From NCBI GenBank assembly GCA_029250605.1, contig JAQXEZ010000012.1:1-64000 (forward strand): DNA of 64,000 nt. The letters are read 5' to 3'. Shown piece after piece: positions 52,548 to 61,747 of this stretch. How positions within the stretch are numbered: position 1 is the stretch's first letter; every line of letters starts with the position of its first letter. The notes beneath the pieces are model-generated. The model was given only the letters and a program-made list of their open reading frames with translations. It did no database searches and was not told where the DNA came from. Source of the DNA: Candidatus Thalassarchaeaceae archaeon. Lineage in GTDB: Archaea > Thermoplasmatota > Poseidoniia > Poseidoniales > Thalassarchaeaceae. A program made the translations under genes and the position numbers.

Positions 52548-54413
52548 TCAGAAGTCGATGGTATCCTCTGCGTGCTTGAGGATGACGACGCGTGCACCGG
52601 GTCCAATACGGACCTGGGGCCTACCGGCCCATTCGCCTACCTCGCCATTCAGTATTGCGATCTCATCCCCTCGGCAGATGGCAGCGGCCGATACTGGGAT
52701 GAACTGCTTGAAGGCAACGGAGGCGGCCGAACCAGTCTTGTCCATCAGGGTGATTGACCAACGGCGTACGTTGGCCCCATCTGGATAGGCGTCGATGGAC
52801 CACACGCGGCCCACTACGCTGACCCTGGTCTCCACCTCGACCACGGGGGCGATATCATCCTCCGTTGCAATGGATACCGACGATCTTTCGTCCAGATCGA
52901 ACTGTAGCTGGCCCCTCCAAATGGATGGCATCCCCCCATCAACTCGTACACGGGAGCCTTCGGAGATCCCCCTGGTGACGTTGCGTGGGTTGCCCTGCCT
53001 GGAGGGTCTGACGCGTGCCCTGTCATAGCCATCCTGGAGGGTAAACTGGAGGCTAATTGTCCCGTCATCCATGAGTTCTGGGCCTTGCAGGCCTACGACA
53101 TCCCCCACTATGCTGGCACGCGTGATTATCCCCCCTATGGGCGTCACTGGCCATGCGTGTCCAAACCTCTCTATCCGTTCCTCCAAGGGAAGTTCCAACT
53201 CGTAATCCGATCCCTCGCAAATCCCTCGGTAGTCGCATCTTGTGCATCGCGCCCTCTCATCAGGGTGGATGGGAGTTTCGGACGGGATGCCTCCCTTGTC
53301 GAAGAATCTCAGTGGTGATGGCTCTGGAGGGCACATCGAGATGTCGGGGTCTTGGGCATGGATCTGTTTGTAGAGCCCCTCTAGTTCATCGTTCATGATC
53401 CCCATCTCCTCCGTCGATGGGAGTTGGACTTGCTTCACTGTGCCCGTACCCAGATACCAAATCTCGAGGCCCTCGACCACCTCGTCCCTGTCGTGCGTCT
53501 CCCACCATAGCCAACCGTACATCCGAAGTTGGTCCAGATAGTCGCCGGACCTGTCCCCCTTGCCCACCGATGCCTTTAGGTCGACTATCGTGGTCTTACC
53601 CGACCATCGGTAAATGAGGTCGTACTCGCCTTGGAACCAGTCTTCGGGATGTGCGCTTGTCTGGGTGAAAGACTTGGCATCGGGATCGACGAACCATGGT
53701 CTGGTGACCTCCCACGCCTCTGCCCATGTGATATGTCCGCTTCCTGCTGCTGGGTGTGGCCCTTCCCACTCTCGGGGGAATCCGTCTGGGGCTGGCCAGT
53801 AGGGCCTAGCGCCTGACCTCCATTCGTCGAGGTCTGGCCCTCCGCTGGAGTCGATGCACGCCTGAACCTGGTCCAAGTGGAGTGATAACGCCGATTCGAC
53901 CATCTGCCACCCTTCCTCTTTGTCCACGTCTTCTGCCAATCCTACCCTGTTTGGACTAGCCTCCCAATCACTAATCGCCGAATCCCAGCATCGTTCGAAG
54001 TGCGCTTCCGCTCTTGCAGTGGCCCATTCTAGCATTGATTCCCTGTCATCGGGGATTGATTCCCTTGGAAGAGGGCTTAGCCCTGGCCCTACCCAGTAGT
54101 CCTGGCTGTCCCAGTCTGGGGAGCCATCTTCGGCAAGGGGCGTGGTCATCGAGGAGCGAGAGTCATGAACCAGCAGGGCAGGGGATTCACGGAGGACCCT
54201 GCACACGCACTCTTCAACGGCATTGCCCCTCAGTATCTGAGGTGGAAGAGGTGACTTGAGGCGCACCATCCAACCATAGTACCACAATCTCGGGCACTTC
54301 CTCCAGGCATTGACTTGCGAAGCTGATAGCCTCCGGTATGGATTGACCTTGGAGTTCTCTGCGTCTGGCTTCCTAACCGGCACGATTCCAATTGGAAGTC
54401 GGGGACATATCAA
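52548..54413 (-). CDS. Fe-S PD-(D/E)XK nuclease of the RecB/Cas4/Dna2-type superfamily with C-terminal OB-like domains
   Basis: A 621-residue protein. The nuclease core shows ASQVNAWRKCPRLWYYG at the N-terminus, GEYDLIYRW with D265, the D-x-K motif TTIVDLKAS (D278, K280) and Q295/Y299 in DQLRMYG. Cysteines C40, C390, C393 and C399 (RCTRCDYRGIC) match the four-cysteine iron-sulfur clip of Cas4, AddB and Dna2. The last 200 residues contain OB-fold-like strands (RVRVDGGMPSIWRGQLQFDL). A role in DNA repair or end processing is likely; no CRISPR array is present. Start is a TTG at 54413; a GTG ten codons later is possible. Confidence 0.85.
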   Translation of the reverse strand: MICPRLPIGIVPVRKPDAENSKVNPYRRLSASQVNAWRKCPRLWYYGWMVRLKSPLPPQILRGNAVEECVCRVLRESPALLVHDSRSSMTTPLAEDGSPDWDSQDYWVGPGLSPLPRESIPDDRESMLEWATARAEAHFERCWDSAISDWEASPNRVGLAEDVDKEEGWQMVESALSLHLDQVQACIDSSGGPDLDEWRSGARPYWPAPDGFPREWEGPHPAAGSGHITWAEAWEVTRPWFVDPDAKSFTQTSAHPEDWFQGEYDLIYRWSGKTTIVDLKASVGKGDRSGDYLDQLRMYGWLWWETHDRDEVVEGLEIWYLGTGTVKQVQLPSTEEMGIMNDELEGLYKQIHAQDPDISMCPPEPSPLRFFDKGGIPSETPIHPDERARCTRCDYRGICEGSDYELELPLEERIERFGHAWPVTPIGGIITRASIVGDVVGLQGPELMDDGTISLQFTLQDGYDRARVRPSRQGNPRNVTRGISEGSRVRVDGGMPSIWRGQLQFDLDERSSVSIATEDDIAPVVEVETRVSVVGRVWSIDAYPDGANVRRWSITLMDKTGSAASVAFKQFIPVSAAAICRGDEIAILNGEVGEWAGRPQVRIGPGARVVILKHAEDTIDF

Positions 54414-54425
54414 CTTGAGGAGTGT

Positions 54426-55001
54426 TCAGAGGCCGAAAAGCCACCTTGGTTGGGCGAAAAACCAACCCATCCTCGTCTTGCAGGAGCGGAAGAGGTTCAA
54501 CCTGTGGCGACCTACCCTGACTAGTTCGACTCCTTCCGATTCGAACCGGGAGCGCCACTCGTCACGGGTTTCCTCGGGGAAGCTCCTGGAGAACCTGATC
54601 GGAGTGGCCATCGCCTTCCATTTTCTCATCTTCGAAATAGTTTCCAGGACTTCTGAGCGTGCCTGATCAGTCTCCAAGTGCTTGATCTCCACCATTACTG
54701 ATTCTTCCCTATCTCGTAGATGCTCGCAGACCTCTGTGAATAGGGGGATTGAGATGCCTTGCTGGAGTCCTGCTTCATGGATTTGCGAGAATGCCATATC
54801 TGTTGTCTCGGAGAGTGACCCATCGACTGTTATTGCATCGTCATGGAATACGAATACCTTGCCATTGGAAGACTCCTGGATGTCGAATTCCCAGTACCTG
54901 AAGTCACTTCTCGATACGTTTTCCAAGGAGCTCTGTAGACCCTCTATGGTGTTCTCGGTTGACGTACCAGAGGTGCCCAGCCTGTGACCGGAGTTCTTCA
55001 T
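54426..55001 (-). CDS. Glycerophosphodiester phosphodiesterase (short GDPD)
   Basis: A 191-residue TIM-barrel phosphodiesterase that frees glycerol-3-phosphate or its archaeal counterpart from head groups. The catalytic pattern is visible: GHRLGTSGTSTENTIEG near the start (H6-R7, E15-N16), EFDIQES and FVFHDDAI, then MVEIKH. It is shorter than usual (about 230-250), lacking part of the last strands, and the C-terminal portion is atypical, so activity is uncertain. It overlaps the radical SAM stop by 4 bases. Confidence 0.82.
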   Translation of the reverse strand: MKNSGHRLGTSGTSTENTIEGLQSSLENVSRSDFRYWEFDIQESSNGKVFVFHDDAITVDGSLSETTDMAFSQIHEAGLQQGISIPLFTEVCEHLRDREESVMVEIKHLETDQARSEVLETISKMRKWKAMATPIRFSRSFPEETRDEWRSRFESEGVELVRVGRHRLNLFRSCKTRMGWFFAQPRWLFGL

Positions 55002-56152
55002 TCGGGATCAGCCTCATTGTCCTCGGCCCCGTTTAGGAGAACCATGGTGACCTCTAGCCTCTCGTGAGTAGGCAGGACCTCGACCATGAAGACGGGTTCG
55101 CCTATCTCCTCTGCTATGTCCTCTGCCACGACAAGGGGCATCTCGATGCGTCCATTCTCCTCGTCCCAGAGAAGGAATCTGCGTGGCAGACCGGTCTCAT
55201 CGACGAGTTCGTCCATCCAGTCTTCCTTGGAATCAGCATCCGCATCGATGGCCCCGAAGATTAGTGTCCCATCCTCAGTCAGTACCTCATGAGGAGCGAT
55301 GGTGGACTCGCCTCTCCTAAGGAAGCGCCTCCTAAGTTGGCCGGCGTCCTTGAATACAGCGGTGCAGAACTTCAGGTGGAAGCCGAATGGTTCACGGAAA
55401 GTTCCGTCCAATGGGTCAACATCGCCCTGCTCTGCTGCCATGACCCTGGACTTCATTTCATGGGCAAGCTCGTTCGAGCCGGAAGCCCCTGCGGTAATCT
55501 CGGTTGAGAGGTTGAAGCCCCTCAACTCCATGTTGTCGTGATTTCCTACTGTGATTTCGAGCTCGTTGAGATTCATGAATGAGATGTCGAAATCCCTCAA
55601 GACATCGAGAAGTGAGAGGAGTTCTTCTCTCTTGTCCGGTTCGCAGGGAATCTCCACGCCAGTTAGGATGCCTGCATCTGTGCATGCAGAAATCGACGAG
55701 CGGTATCGCTCTGCATCCAGGCCGAGCAAATGGAATCGTATCTCGTCCAGACCCGCTTCGGCGAAGTCACGGGCGACTTCCGGCTTGAAGGGAATGCTGG
55801 TGTACATGTGCAGGTGGAAGCCGGACCCGAACTCTTCCTTGAGTCGGGATATTCCATCTAGAGTGCGTTCCTTCGCCATCAAAGGGTCCCCTCCAGTAAT
55901 GCCAGCCCCTGTGGCCCTCATTGCGCGGGCCTCCTCAATCACCTCGTCGAAAGTCTCGCACCTCCTCTCGTTTGCATACATCCAGTCGATGTCTCGACGA
56001 GTCTCGGAAAGAGGGCAGTAGTCGCATTGCCAATGACAGTTTCCAGTGATGAACAGCACTAGCTTGCTACCCATCTGGCACTGGATGCAGCCCTCAGTGT
56101 CAGAAAGGTCTGGTGCTTCGGCGAGATTGGGGACCTGGGGAAGGGAGAGCAT
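54998..56152 (-). CDS. Radical SAM protein, archaeal COG2108-like
   Basis: A 384-residue enzyme. The [4Fe-4S] motif is C39-HWQ-C43-DY-C46, followed by the glycine motif TGAGITGGDP that binds S-adenosylmethionine. An extra CIQC pair (C22/C25) precedes the motif, as seen in COG2108 archaeal proteins, and may bind zinc or a second cluster. The substrate is unknown. It is between PdxT (adjacent) and GDPD (overlap), suggesting one transcript with them. Confidence 0.85.
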   Translation of the reverse strand: MLSLPQVPNLAEAPDLSDTEGCIQCQMGSKLVLFITGNCHWQCDYCPLSETRRDIDWMYANERRCETFDEVIEEARAMRATGAGITGGDPLMAKERTLDGISRLKEEFGSGFHLHMYTSIPFKPEVARDFAEAGLDEIRFHLLGLDAERYRSSISACTDAGILTGVEIPCEPDKREELLSLLDVLRDFDISFMNLNELEITVGNHDNMELRGFNLSTEITAGASGSNELAHEMKSRVMAAEQGDVDPLDGTFREPFGFHLKFCTAVFKDAGQLRRRFLRRGESTIAPHEVLTEDGTLIFGAIDADADSKEDWMDELVDETGLPRRFLLWDEENGRIEMPLVVAEDIAEEIGEPVFMVEVLPTHERLEVTMVLLNGAEDNEADPE

Positions 56153-56761
56153 CTACGACTCCACCCCTTGCTTGGCTGCCGTCTCCAGTAGCCATTCATG
56201 GAATCCTGAGTCATGTGACAATTCCGGATGGAATGTTAGTGCCATGCGGTTCTGAGTCATGACTCCCACGGCCTCATCCCCGAGTCTAGCCATGACATGG
56301 GCATCATCGCCTATCTCGACAAAGCGTGGCGCTCGAATGAAGACGCCGGGAAATTCCCTGTCGAGCGCTATGGCATCGATCTCTGCTTGGAATGAATCGG
56401 CTTGAGAGCCGAAGCCGTTCCTCTCTACTGAAGCGTTGACCAGGGGGACTCCCCCATCTCCGGGTTCTGCGAGGAGTATCGCCCCAGCACAGGTGCCCAG
56501 AACCGGTCGCATCTGATCCTCCCTTATCCACTCGAAAACAGCGGGCAGAAGTGAGGAGATTGCATCGTTCCCAGTTAACCTCATGGTGGTTGACTCCCCC
56601 CCTGGCATCACGATTGCGTGAGGTTCGGATGACTCTAGGTCGGAGGCCTTCCTGAGTTCGAGGACTTCTATGTCGATACCCGTCTCACTGGAAGCCATCT
56701 CGAGAGCCGAAATATGCGAGTTTCGAGCCCCTTGGAGCATAACGAGGCCGATGCGTAGCAC
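56153..56761 (-). CDS. pdxT: Pyridoxal 5'-phosphate synthase glutaminase subunit PdxT
   Basis: A 202-residue class I glutaminase that makes ammonia for PdxS in PLP synthesis. The nucleophile cysteine (C91) is in VLGTCAGAILLA and the catalytic His-Glu pair in LTFHPELSHD. The N-terminus MLRIGLVMLQGARNSHI matches PdxT. The GTG at 56759-56761 fits the family start better than a TTG six codons upstream. pdxS is not in the window. It adjoins the radical SAM gene and is divergent from serC. Confidence 0.93.
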   Translation of the reverse strand: MLRIGLVMLQGARNSHISALEMASSETGIDIEVLELRKASDLESSEPHAIVMPGGESTTMRLTGNDAISSLLPAVFEWIREDQMRPVLGTCAGAILLAEPGDGGVPLVNASVERNGFGSQADSFQAEIDAIALDREFPGVFIRAPRFVEIGDDAHVMARLGDEAVGVMTQNRMALTFHPELSHDSGFHEWLLETAAKQGVES

Positions 56762-56841
56762 AAACTCCCGACTTGACAACGAGAAATGAACCCTATTGCT
56801 GCTCCGATGGGCTGAAAGACCGTCTGCGGTCCCGTGTCTAT

Positions 56842-57933
56842 GTGGGGGCCTCGGGTCGCATTCACAACTTCGGGGCAGGCCCCGCTGTTCTCCCTCTCGA
56901 AGTAGTGGCCGAGGTTGCCGAAAATCTGCCTAATATGAATGGCAGCGGTTTTGGAGTGATGGAAATCTCACATCGCAGCCCTGCATTCCAGGAAGTGATT
57001 GACTCGGCCATGGACAGGATGAGGAGGATCCTCTCTATCCCCGATGACTACGAGATACTGTTCCTCCAAGGGGGTGCATCGACCCAGTTCTACATGACTG
57101 CACTGAACCTACTGAGCCAAGGCGACGCGGCGGACTTCCTGGTAACTGGCATTTGGGCGAAGAAAGCCCTGGCAGAGGCAAGCAGAGTCGGGGATGGCTG
57201 GGCTGCATGGGATGACTCCGACAATGGTTTCAAGTCCGTCCCCAATGACGACGAATACTCGGTTCGAGATGATGCCGAGTATCTCCACTACACCTCCAAC
57301 AACACCCTCTTCGGCACCCAGTTCCATCACCTTCCCGATAGCAACGGGAAGCCGCGAGTCGTCGATGCCAGCTCCGACATCTGCGGAGCCCCCCTTGACG
57401 TTTCCAAGCATGACCTGATCTACGCGGGGGCCCAGAAGAACCTGGGGCCGAGCGGGGTGACGGTCGTCATCCTCTCGCCTTGGGCTGCCAGCAGGGGCAA
57501 GGAGGGGCTTCCGACCATGCTGGACTACCAGACCCACATCTCCAAGGGATCGATGTTCAACACCCCCAACACATACGGCATCTTCGTCCTGGACAAGGTT
57601 CTCTCCTGGGTCGAGAGGAATGGCGGCTTGGAGGGAGCCATCCAGAGGAACCAGAAGAAGTCGGGACTCATCTACGACATGCTGGACGGGAGTGACTTCT
57701 GGAGACCGCATGCCGGAGTCGGTTCCAGATCGATGATGAACGTCACATGGAGGTTAGCCGACGAGAGCCTAGAAGATGTGTTCCTGGCTGAAGCGGCGGA
57801 CAACGGAATGGGTGGCCTGAAGGGCCACAGGAGCGTTGGCGGTATCAGGGCGAGCCTGTACAACGGATGCCCGGTGGAGAGCGTGGAGGCACTCGCTTCT
57901 TTCATGGCCGAATTCGAGAGTCGCCACGGATGA
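56842..57933 (+). CDS. serC: Phosphoserine aminotransferase SerC
   Basis: A 363-residue PLP enzyme that converts 3-phosphohydroxypyruvate to phosphoserine. Visible are RIHNFGAGPAVLPLEVVAEV, GVMEISHRSPAFQEVI, LQGGASTQFYMTALNLL and the PLP lysine site YAGAQKNLGPSG (lysine near residue 202). The GTG at 56842 is preferred to a TTG 23 codons upstream since those residues do not look like SerC. It overlaps deoC by 4 bases (ATGA). The family needs PLP, consistent with the divergent pdxT. Confidence 0.93.
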   Translation: MGASGRIHNFGAGPAVLPLEVVAEVAENLPNMNGSGFGVMEISHRSPAFQEVIDSAMDRMRRILSIPDDYEILFLQGGASTQFYMTALNLLSQGDAADFLVTGIWAKKALAEASRVGDGWAAWDDSDNGFKSVPNDDEYSVRDDAEYLHYTSNNTLFGTQFHHLPDSNGKPRVVDASSDICGAPLDVSKHDLIYAGAQKNLGPSGVTVVILSPWAASRGKEGLPTMLDYQTHISKGSMFNTPNTYGIFVLDKVLSWVERNGGLEGAIQRNQKKSGLIYDMLDGSDFWRPHAGVGSRSMMNVTWRLADESLEDVFLAEAADNGMGGLKGHRSVGGIRASLYNGCPVESVEALASFMAEFESRHG

Positions 57934-58661
57934 GTGACTCGATGGAGAAGAGGGGTATCCTCGATCTGCTGGACTTGACCCTGCTTGACTTGAGTGCCAG
58001 CGAAGAGGACCTTGCCGAGATCTGCGATCTTGCCAGCAGGCATCGGACGGCAGCAGTCTGCGTTTTCACCGAGCATGCCGGGTTCGTCAAGGGGCGGATC
58101 GACCCCGTTGTTTCGCTGGTCCTGGTTGCAGGCGGGTTCCCACGAGGCAGCGACTCCCCCGACGAGATATTCGATGCGGTCAGTGAGGCGGCATCGAAGG
58201 GTGCCGATGAGATAGACTGCGTTTTGGAGCCGAATGACGACCCCTCGTTCCCTGGGCATTCCGAACTAGCCAAGCTCATTGCAATGAGGGAGGCTTCACA
58301 GGGGCTAATCCTGAAGGTCATCTTAGAGGCTCCGTTACTAGATGAGAGGCGTTTGAGGGCAGTTACCAGGATGGCCCTGGCAACCGGGGCCGACTTCGTC
58401 AAGTCTTGCACGGGCAAGAGAGGAGGATGCAGTGACGAGGTCGCTGCCATAATGGCGGAGGAGGTCAGCAGGCACTGCCTTTCATTCGAAGGGAGACCGG
58501 GGGTCAAGGTATCGGGCGGGATCTCGAAGAGGGAGGATGCTGAGAGGCTGATTTCCATAGTAGAGGAGAAAGACGGCTCCATCGCCGGCAAGGGACGCTT
58601 GCGCATAGGAGCATCCTCCCTTATGCAAGAGTTGGTCGATGGTGGGCTCGGCAGGAATTGA
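57930..58661 (+). CDS. deoC: Deoxyribose-phosphate aldolase DeoC
   Basis: A 243-residue class I aldolase cleaving 2-deoxyribose-5-phosphate to glyceraldehyde-3-phosphate and acetaldehyde. The Schiff-base lysine is K158 in ADFVKSCTG, the second lysine is in GVKVSGGI (about 193) and the aspartate in GADEIDCVLEPN (about 96). CTG differs slightly from the usual STG. The ATG at 57930-57932 overlaps the serC stop; earlier starts run inside serC. The stop (58659-58661) lies in the antisense of tRNA-Val. Confidence 0.92.
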   Translation: MSDSMEKRGILDLLDLTLLDLSASEEDLAEICDLASRHRTAAVCVFTEHAGFVKGRIDPVVSLVLVAGGFPRGSDSPDEIFDAVSEAASKGADEIDCVLEPNDDPSFPGHSELAKLIAMREASQGLILKVILEAPLLDERRLRAVTRMALATGADFVKSCTGKRGGCSDEVAAIMAEEVSRHCLSFEGRPGVKVSGGISKREDAERLISIVEEKDGSIAGKGRLRIGASSLMQELVDGGLGRN

Positions 58662-58715
58662 ACCTGCGATCTTCGCCATGTGAAGGCGACGTCATAACCC
58701 CTAGACCACGAGCCC
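58640..58715 (-). tRNA. tRNA-Val (CAC anticodon)
   Basis: Acceptor arms GGGCTCG and CGAGCCC pair fully. The anticodon arm CGCC-TTCACAT-GGCG gives CAC (valine, GTG). The T-arm is GCAGG-TTCAATT-CCTGC, with discriminator A and encoded CCA. The first 22 plus-strand bases overlap the deoC 3' end. No intron. Confidence 0.95.
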
Positions 58716-58828
58716 GGCCAATTTGCCAGCAATCTCCTGCGGATAAGATTGGTGACAGGTCGGCATCATATCCCCGCCGGTGTCAAAAGAGGCAGAGGGC
58801 TCGGAAACCCGTGGCAGAGGGCATCGAT

Positions 58829-60259
58829 ATGGGGGTTTTGCGCGAGCAAGACACCTGGAAAGCATTCGGAATCGGCGTCGTCCTTTTCTGCATGATTGCC
58901 TATGCATCGCTATCGATTTTCGGAGTCTCGTCTTCGCTTTACGGAGTATCTGATGATGCTGAGCTTGTTCCTGACTTCGAGGTGATGACCATGAACAGGA
59001 CTGGAATTGACGATTCCATTGCTGACGATGGAGGGATGGTCAAGCTCTCCGAACTGAGGGGGAGTGTGGTCATCCTCGACTTCACCGCAGTTGACTGCGC
59101 CAACTGCCACTACGTACAGGGGCACATCGAGGATAGTCTCGACTCGTGGCAGGACTCTGGCCCCGGGTACCCAGTCGTGGTGTTATCAATCGGATCTTGG
59201 TACGGATACGAGTCATTCGAATGGATCAACGAGACGTTCGGAGATCCTGTCTCGGACAAACACATGCGTTGGCCACTGGCAAACGGTGCCACTGACTCGG
59301 TACTCCTGGATAACGGTGCCAGGGGAGACCTAGTGGAGCACTTTGCGGCTCAAAACCTCCCGATCGTGTACGTGATCGACCATGAGGGTTACGTGGTGGC
59401 AAAGGAGGGCACTGGGACGCCTCTGGATGGGTGGTCGTCATTCGACAGGGCCGTTGACAGGGCGATCGAGGGGGATGCGGAGAGCCTTCGATTCGGCATC
59501 GAGAAGGCAGACAGGTCATTCTCTGGGGTCTTCGTAATCGGACTCTTCCTTGGCGTCCTTGTCTACTTCTCGCCCTGCGCGTTCCCGGTTCTACCATCCT
59601 ACATCAGCTACTGCCTTAGCCTCGGGGTGAGGGAGGACGAGCTCCGAGAGGCGGGGAAGCTGGAGGGTGCTGCACCTAGTGCCCTTGAGGTGGGTGCATT
59701 CGCGGCTCTGGGCCAACTGACATTCTTTGGTTTAGTGGGAGTCGTGATCTTCGGTCTTGATGGTTTTCTGAACCTGTCCGGAGTCCTACATGACATTGCA
59801 GTGGGAATCGCCCTCCTCCTAGTTCTGCTAGGGGCATTGATGCTCATGGGGTGGACAACGCACGTGCTGTCACGGGTCCAAGGGATGCTGGACAGGCACA
59901 TGACCACGGAGGATGACGAGCGTTTCACCCCCCGGAAGAACATGTACCTGTGGGGGATCGGCTACAGCGCTGCTTCGGTGGACTGCACCGCGGCTGCGGT
60001 TTTCCCATTCGTGGCATGGCTGGCAGTGGTTGGCGAGGGCGCACTTGTGATGGGGATGGGTGGGCTGATGATATCCGTCTCACTACTGATGATTGGGGTG
60101 ACTGCCATGGTTGGGATGGGCAGGGGGGCTCTGATCGACTCCCTGAGGAGGCACTCGGCTATCGTGAAGGCTACGGGATCTTGGATGATGATGTTCGCCG
60201 GCATAGGTCTCTTCGCCTACCTTACCCAACCGGATGTTGTAGCCGGAATACTGGGCTAG
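58829..60259 (+). CDS. Thioredoxin-like/CcdA (DsbD-type) fusion membrane protein
   Basis: A 476-residue protein. An N-terminal signal anchor (about 12-33) precedes an extracellular TlpA/thioredoxin domain with an intact C90-x-x-C93 pair (FTAVDCANCHYV) and a cis-proline-like LPIVYVI. A membrane part of about six or seven helices begins near residue 235 and carries YFSPCAFPVLPSYI and SAASVDCTAAAVF, cysteines matching CcdA/DsbD. It likely passes electrons across the membrane to extracytoplasmic thiols, for cytochrome c maturation or disulfide repair. The ATG at 58829 was chosen because upstream codons overlap the tRNA-Val region. It ends 4 bases into the next convergent gene. Confidence 0.9.
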   Translation: MGVLREQDTWKAFGIGVVLFCMIAYASLSIFGVSSSLYGVSDDAELVPDFEVMTMNRTGIDDSIADDGGMVKLSELRGSVVILDFTAVDCANCHYVQGHIEDSLDSWQDSGPGYPVVVLSIGSWYGYESFEWINETFGDPVSDKHMRWPLANGATDSVLLDNGARGDLVEHFAAQNLPIVYVIDHEGYVVAKEGTGTPLDGWSSFDRAVDRAIEGDAESLRFGIEKADRSFSGVFVIGLFLGVLVYFSPCAFPVLPSYISYCLSLGVREDELREAGKLEGAAPSALEVGAFAALGQLTFFGLVGVVIFGLDGFLNLSGVLHDIAVGIALLLVLLGALMLMGWTTHVLSRVQGMLDRHMTTEDDERFTPRKNMYLWGIGYSAASVDCTAAAVFPFVAWLAVVGEGALVMGMGGLMISVSLLMIGVTAMVGMGRGALIDSLRRHSAIVKATGSWMMMFAGIGLFAYLTQPDVVAGILG

Positions 60260-60930
60260 TTGCCACCTATCGGCTGTAGCATATGCTCCACAACAGGTCT
60301 GACTGAATCCCATATCTTGTCATGGACCTCTTCGACAGTGTGCCTAGTGGGGATGAGCGTCGCACTGGCCTTCTTTCCGGCCTTCTGGAATTCCTGCCTC
60401 AGGATCTTCTGGTACTGGAGGAAGGAAGAAGTGATGGAGGTTGATAGCGCTAGGTCCATTCCGGACTCAAAGTGATTCAGTGCCTCCAATCGCTCTCCGA
60501 ACATGATTCGGTTCAGGAGTCTCCTAGGACCTGCATGTAGGACTATCATGGCATCTGGATCTGGAGTGTTCGCGTAGAGCGATTCGATCCAGTCCCCGTC
60601 GCCGCCCCTGACCTCCTCCCTGATTCTGGGGGTGAGCGTGTAGCGATCGGCGATGACCACGAATCCGGCACCTAGCAGAGGCTCGGCCTCATGCTTGATC
60701 TGATCATGCAAATCGGTGGCGTAGAGAAGGGACCGAGTACGCCAGTTTAGCTGATGGATGTCCGCGGTGCGAGACTTGACTAGGGGGCCCATCAAGTCGG
60801 AGCGAGCCAGCCCGATTGTGTGGGTGGCAATCCCATTAGCCTTCAGCCTGGCAGATAGAAGGCGGGCATGGAGGGTCCTACCTACGTGGTCGGGGCCCTC
60901 GATTACAATCAGCTTGCCCGCGTGACTCAC
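60256..60930 (-). CDS. Thymidylate-kinase-like protein with altered Walker A (K to R)
   Basis: A 224-residue P-loop protein related to dTMP kinase. The P-loop reads EGPDHVGRT where canonical TMK has EG.DG.GKS/T, so the phosphate-binding lysine is arginine. The DRY motif (IADRYTLTPRIRE) and later helices are retained. It follows the canonical tmk with a 4-base GTG-start overlap. It may be an inactive subunit, a heterodimer partner, or a kinase with altered nucleotide use. Start is a GTG at 60930. Confidence 0.85.
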   Translation of the reverse strand: MSHAGKLIVIEGPDHVGRTLHARLLSARLKANGIATHTIGLARSDLMGPLVKSRTADIHQLNWRTRSLLYATDLHDQIKHEAEPLLGAGFVVIADRYTLTPRIREEVRGGDGDWIESLYANTPDPDAMIVLHAGPRRLLNRIMFGERLEALNHFESGMDLALSTSITSSFLQYQKILRQEFQKAGKKASATLIPTRHTVEEVHDKIWDSVRPVVEHMLQPIGGN

Positions 60931-61664
60931 TTTCCACCCCCTCCCGAGTATGTGAGCCAGTCAATGTCTGATTCACTCAGGTTCTGAGCAAGCCTGTCGG
61001 ACTGATCAATTACCTGCGTAGATGAGAGGTCGATGTGCTTGTCGAATGCTTCCCTGACTCTGGACTGTACCTCTGCGACCGACCCCTGAGCGTCCAGGCG
61101 TACGATTCTACCTTCTTCGACTAGTGCTGAGTATATCTCAGAGACCTTTCCTTGAAAAATCCTGTATGACTCGAAGGGGTCGGTGGTCCATCCCATGTCC
61201 ATCCCTGCTTCGTAGAACTTCAGCTTGGGCCTACCCTTGGCTATACGATCGAAACTGACATCGACGGGGACGTCGAAGTACAGAGTTAGGTCTGGCTCCC
61301 TGGCGAATGAGTAAGTGTCCTCGATAATGCCCCTGGACACGTCTCGAGAGCCATCCCTAGCCATAGCTGTGTACTTGTAACGGTCACAAATTACGATGCC
61401 CCCTATCTCCAGGACCGGTTCAATCTGCTGGGCCCATCTGTCGGCGAAGTCGGCTGCGTGGATCATGTGGAATGTGATGGGCAGGAGGCGTCGGGTGTTC
61501 TTTCCTACCTTAGTGGCCTCCTTCACGATCTTGCTGGAGTTCCACTCGGTATGGAAAACGGGCAACCCCTTGGCTCGGAGCCAGTGGTAGAGTAGCTTGG
61601 CTTGGGTGCTCTTTCCCGAACCGTCCATCCCCTCAACTGCAATCAGGAATCCCTTTTTTGCCAA
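60927..61664 (-). CDS. tmk: Thymidylate kinase
   Basis: A 245-residue kinase phosphorylating dTMP to dTDP. Canonical Walker A VEGMDGSGKSTQAKLL (about 10-25), the DR motif ICDRYKYTAMARDGSRDVS near residue 94, and YFDVPVDVSFDRIAKGRPK (LID-like region) are present. It is somewhat longer than bacterial Tmk (about 210). Start is a TTG at 61664; no in-frame ATG is close. It is in tandem with a degenerate paralogue. Confidence 0.92.
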   Translation of the reverse strand: MAKKGFLIAVEGMDGSGKSTQAKLLYHWLRAKGLPVFHTEWNSSKIVKEATKVGKNTRRLLPITFHMIHAADFADRWAQQIEPVLEIGGIVICDRYKYTAMARDGSRDVSRGIIEDTYSFAREPDLTLYFDVPVDVSFDRIAKGRPKLKFYEAGMDMGWTTDPFESYRIFQGKVSEIYSALVEEGRIVRLDAQGSVAEVQSRVREAFDKHIDLSSTQVIDQSDRLAQNLSESDIDWLTYSGGGGK

Positions 61665-61747
61665 CCAATCACCATCCCTAAAATTACGCCTTGGCGCGGT
61701 TTTGGGAATAGGAAGAGACGTATTAGAGTGTGGTTGGGCGTGATTGC

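Noticed and set aside
53085-53816. Several plus-strand ORFs opposite the nuclease gene
   Set aside because: They mirror codon bias of the real minus-strand gene and lack domains.
52548-54413. Cas4 as part of a CRISPR-Cas locus
   Set aside because: Fe-S PD-(D/E)XK fold is shared, but there is no array or other cas gene, and it has extra OB-like domains.
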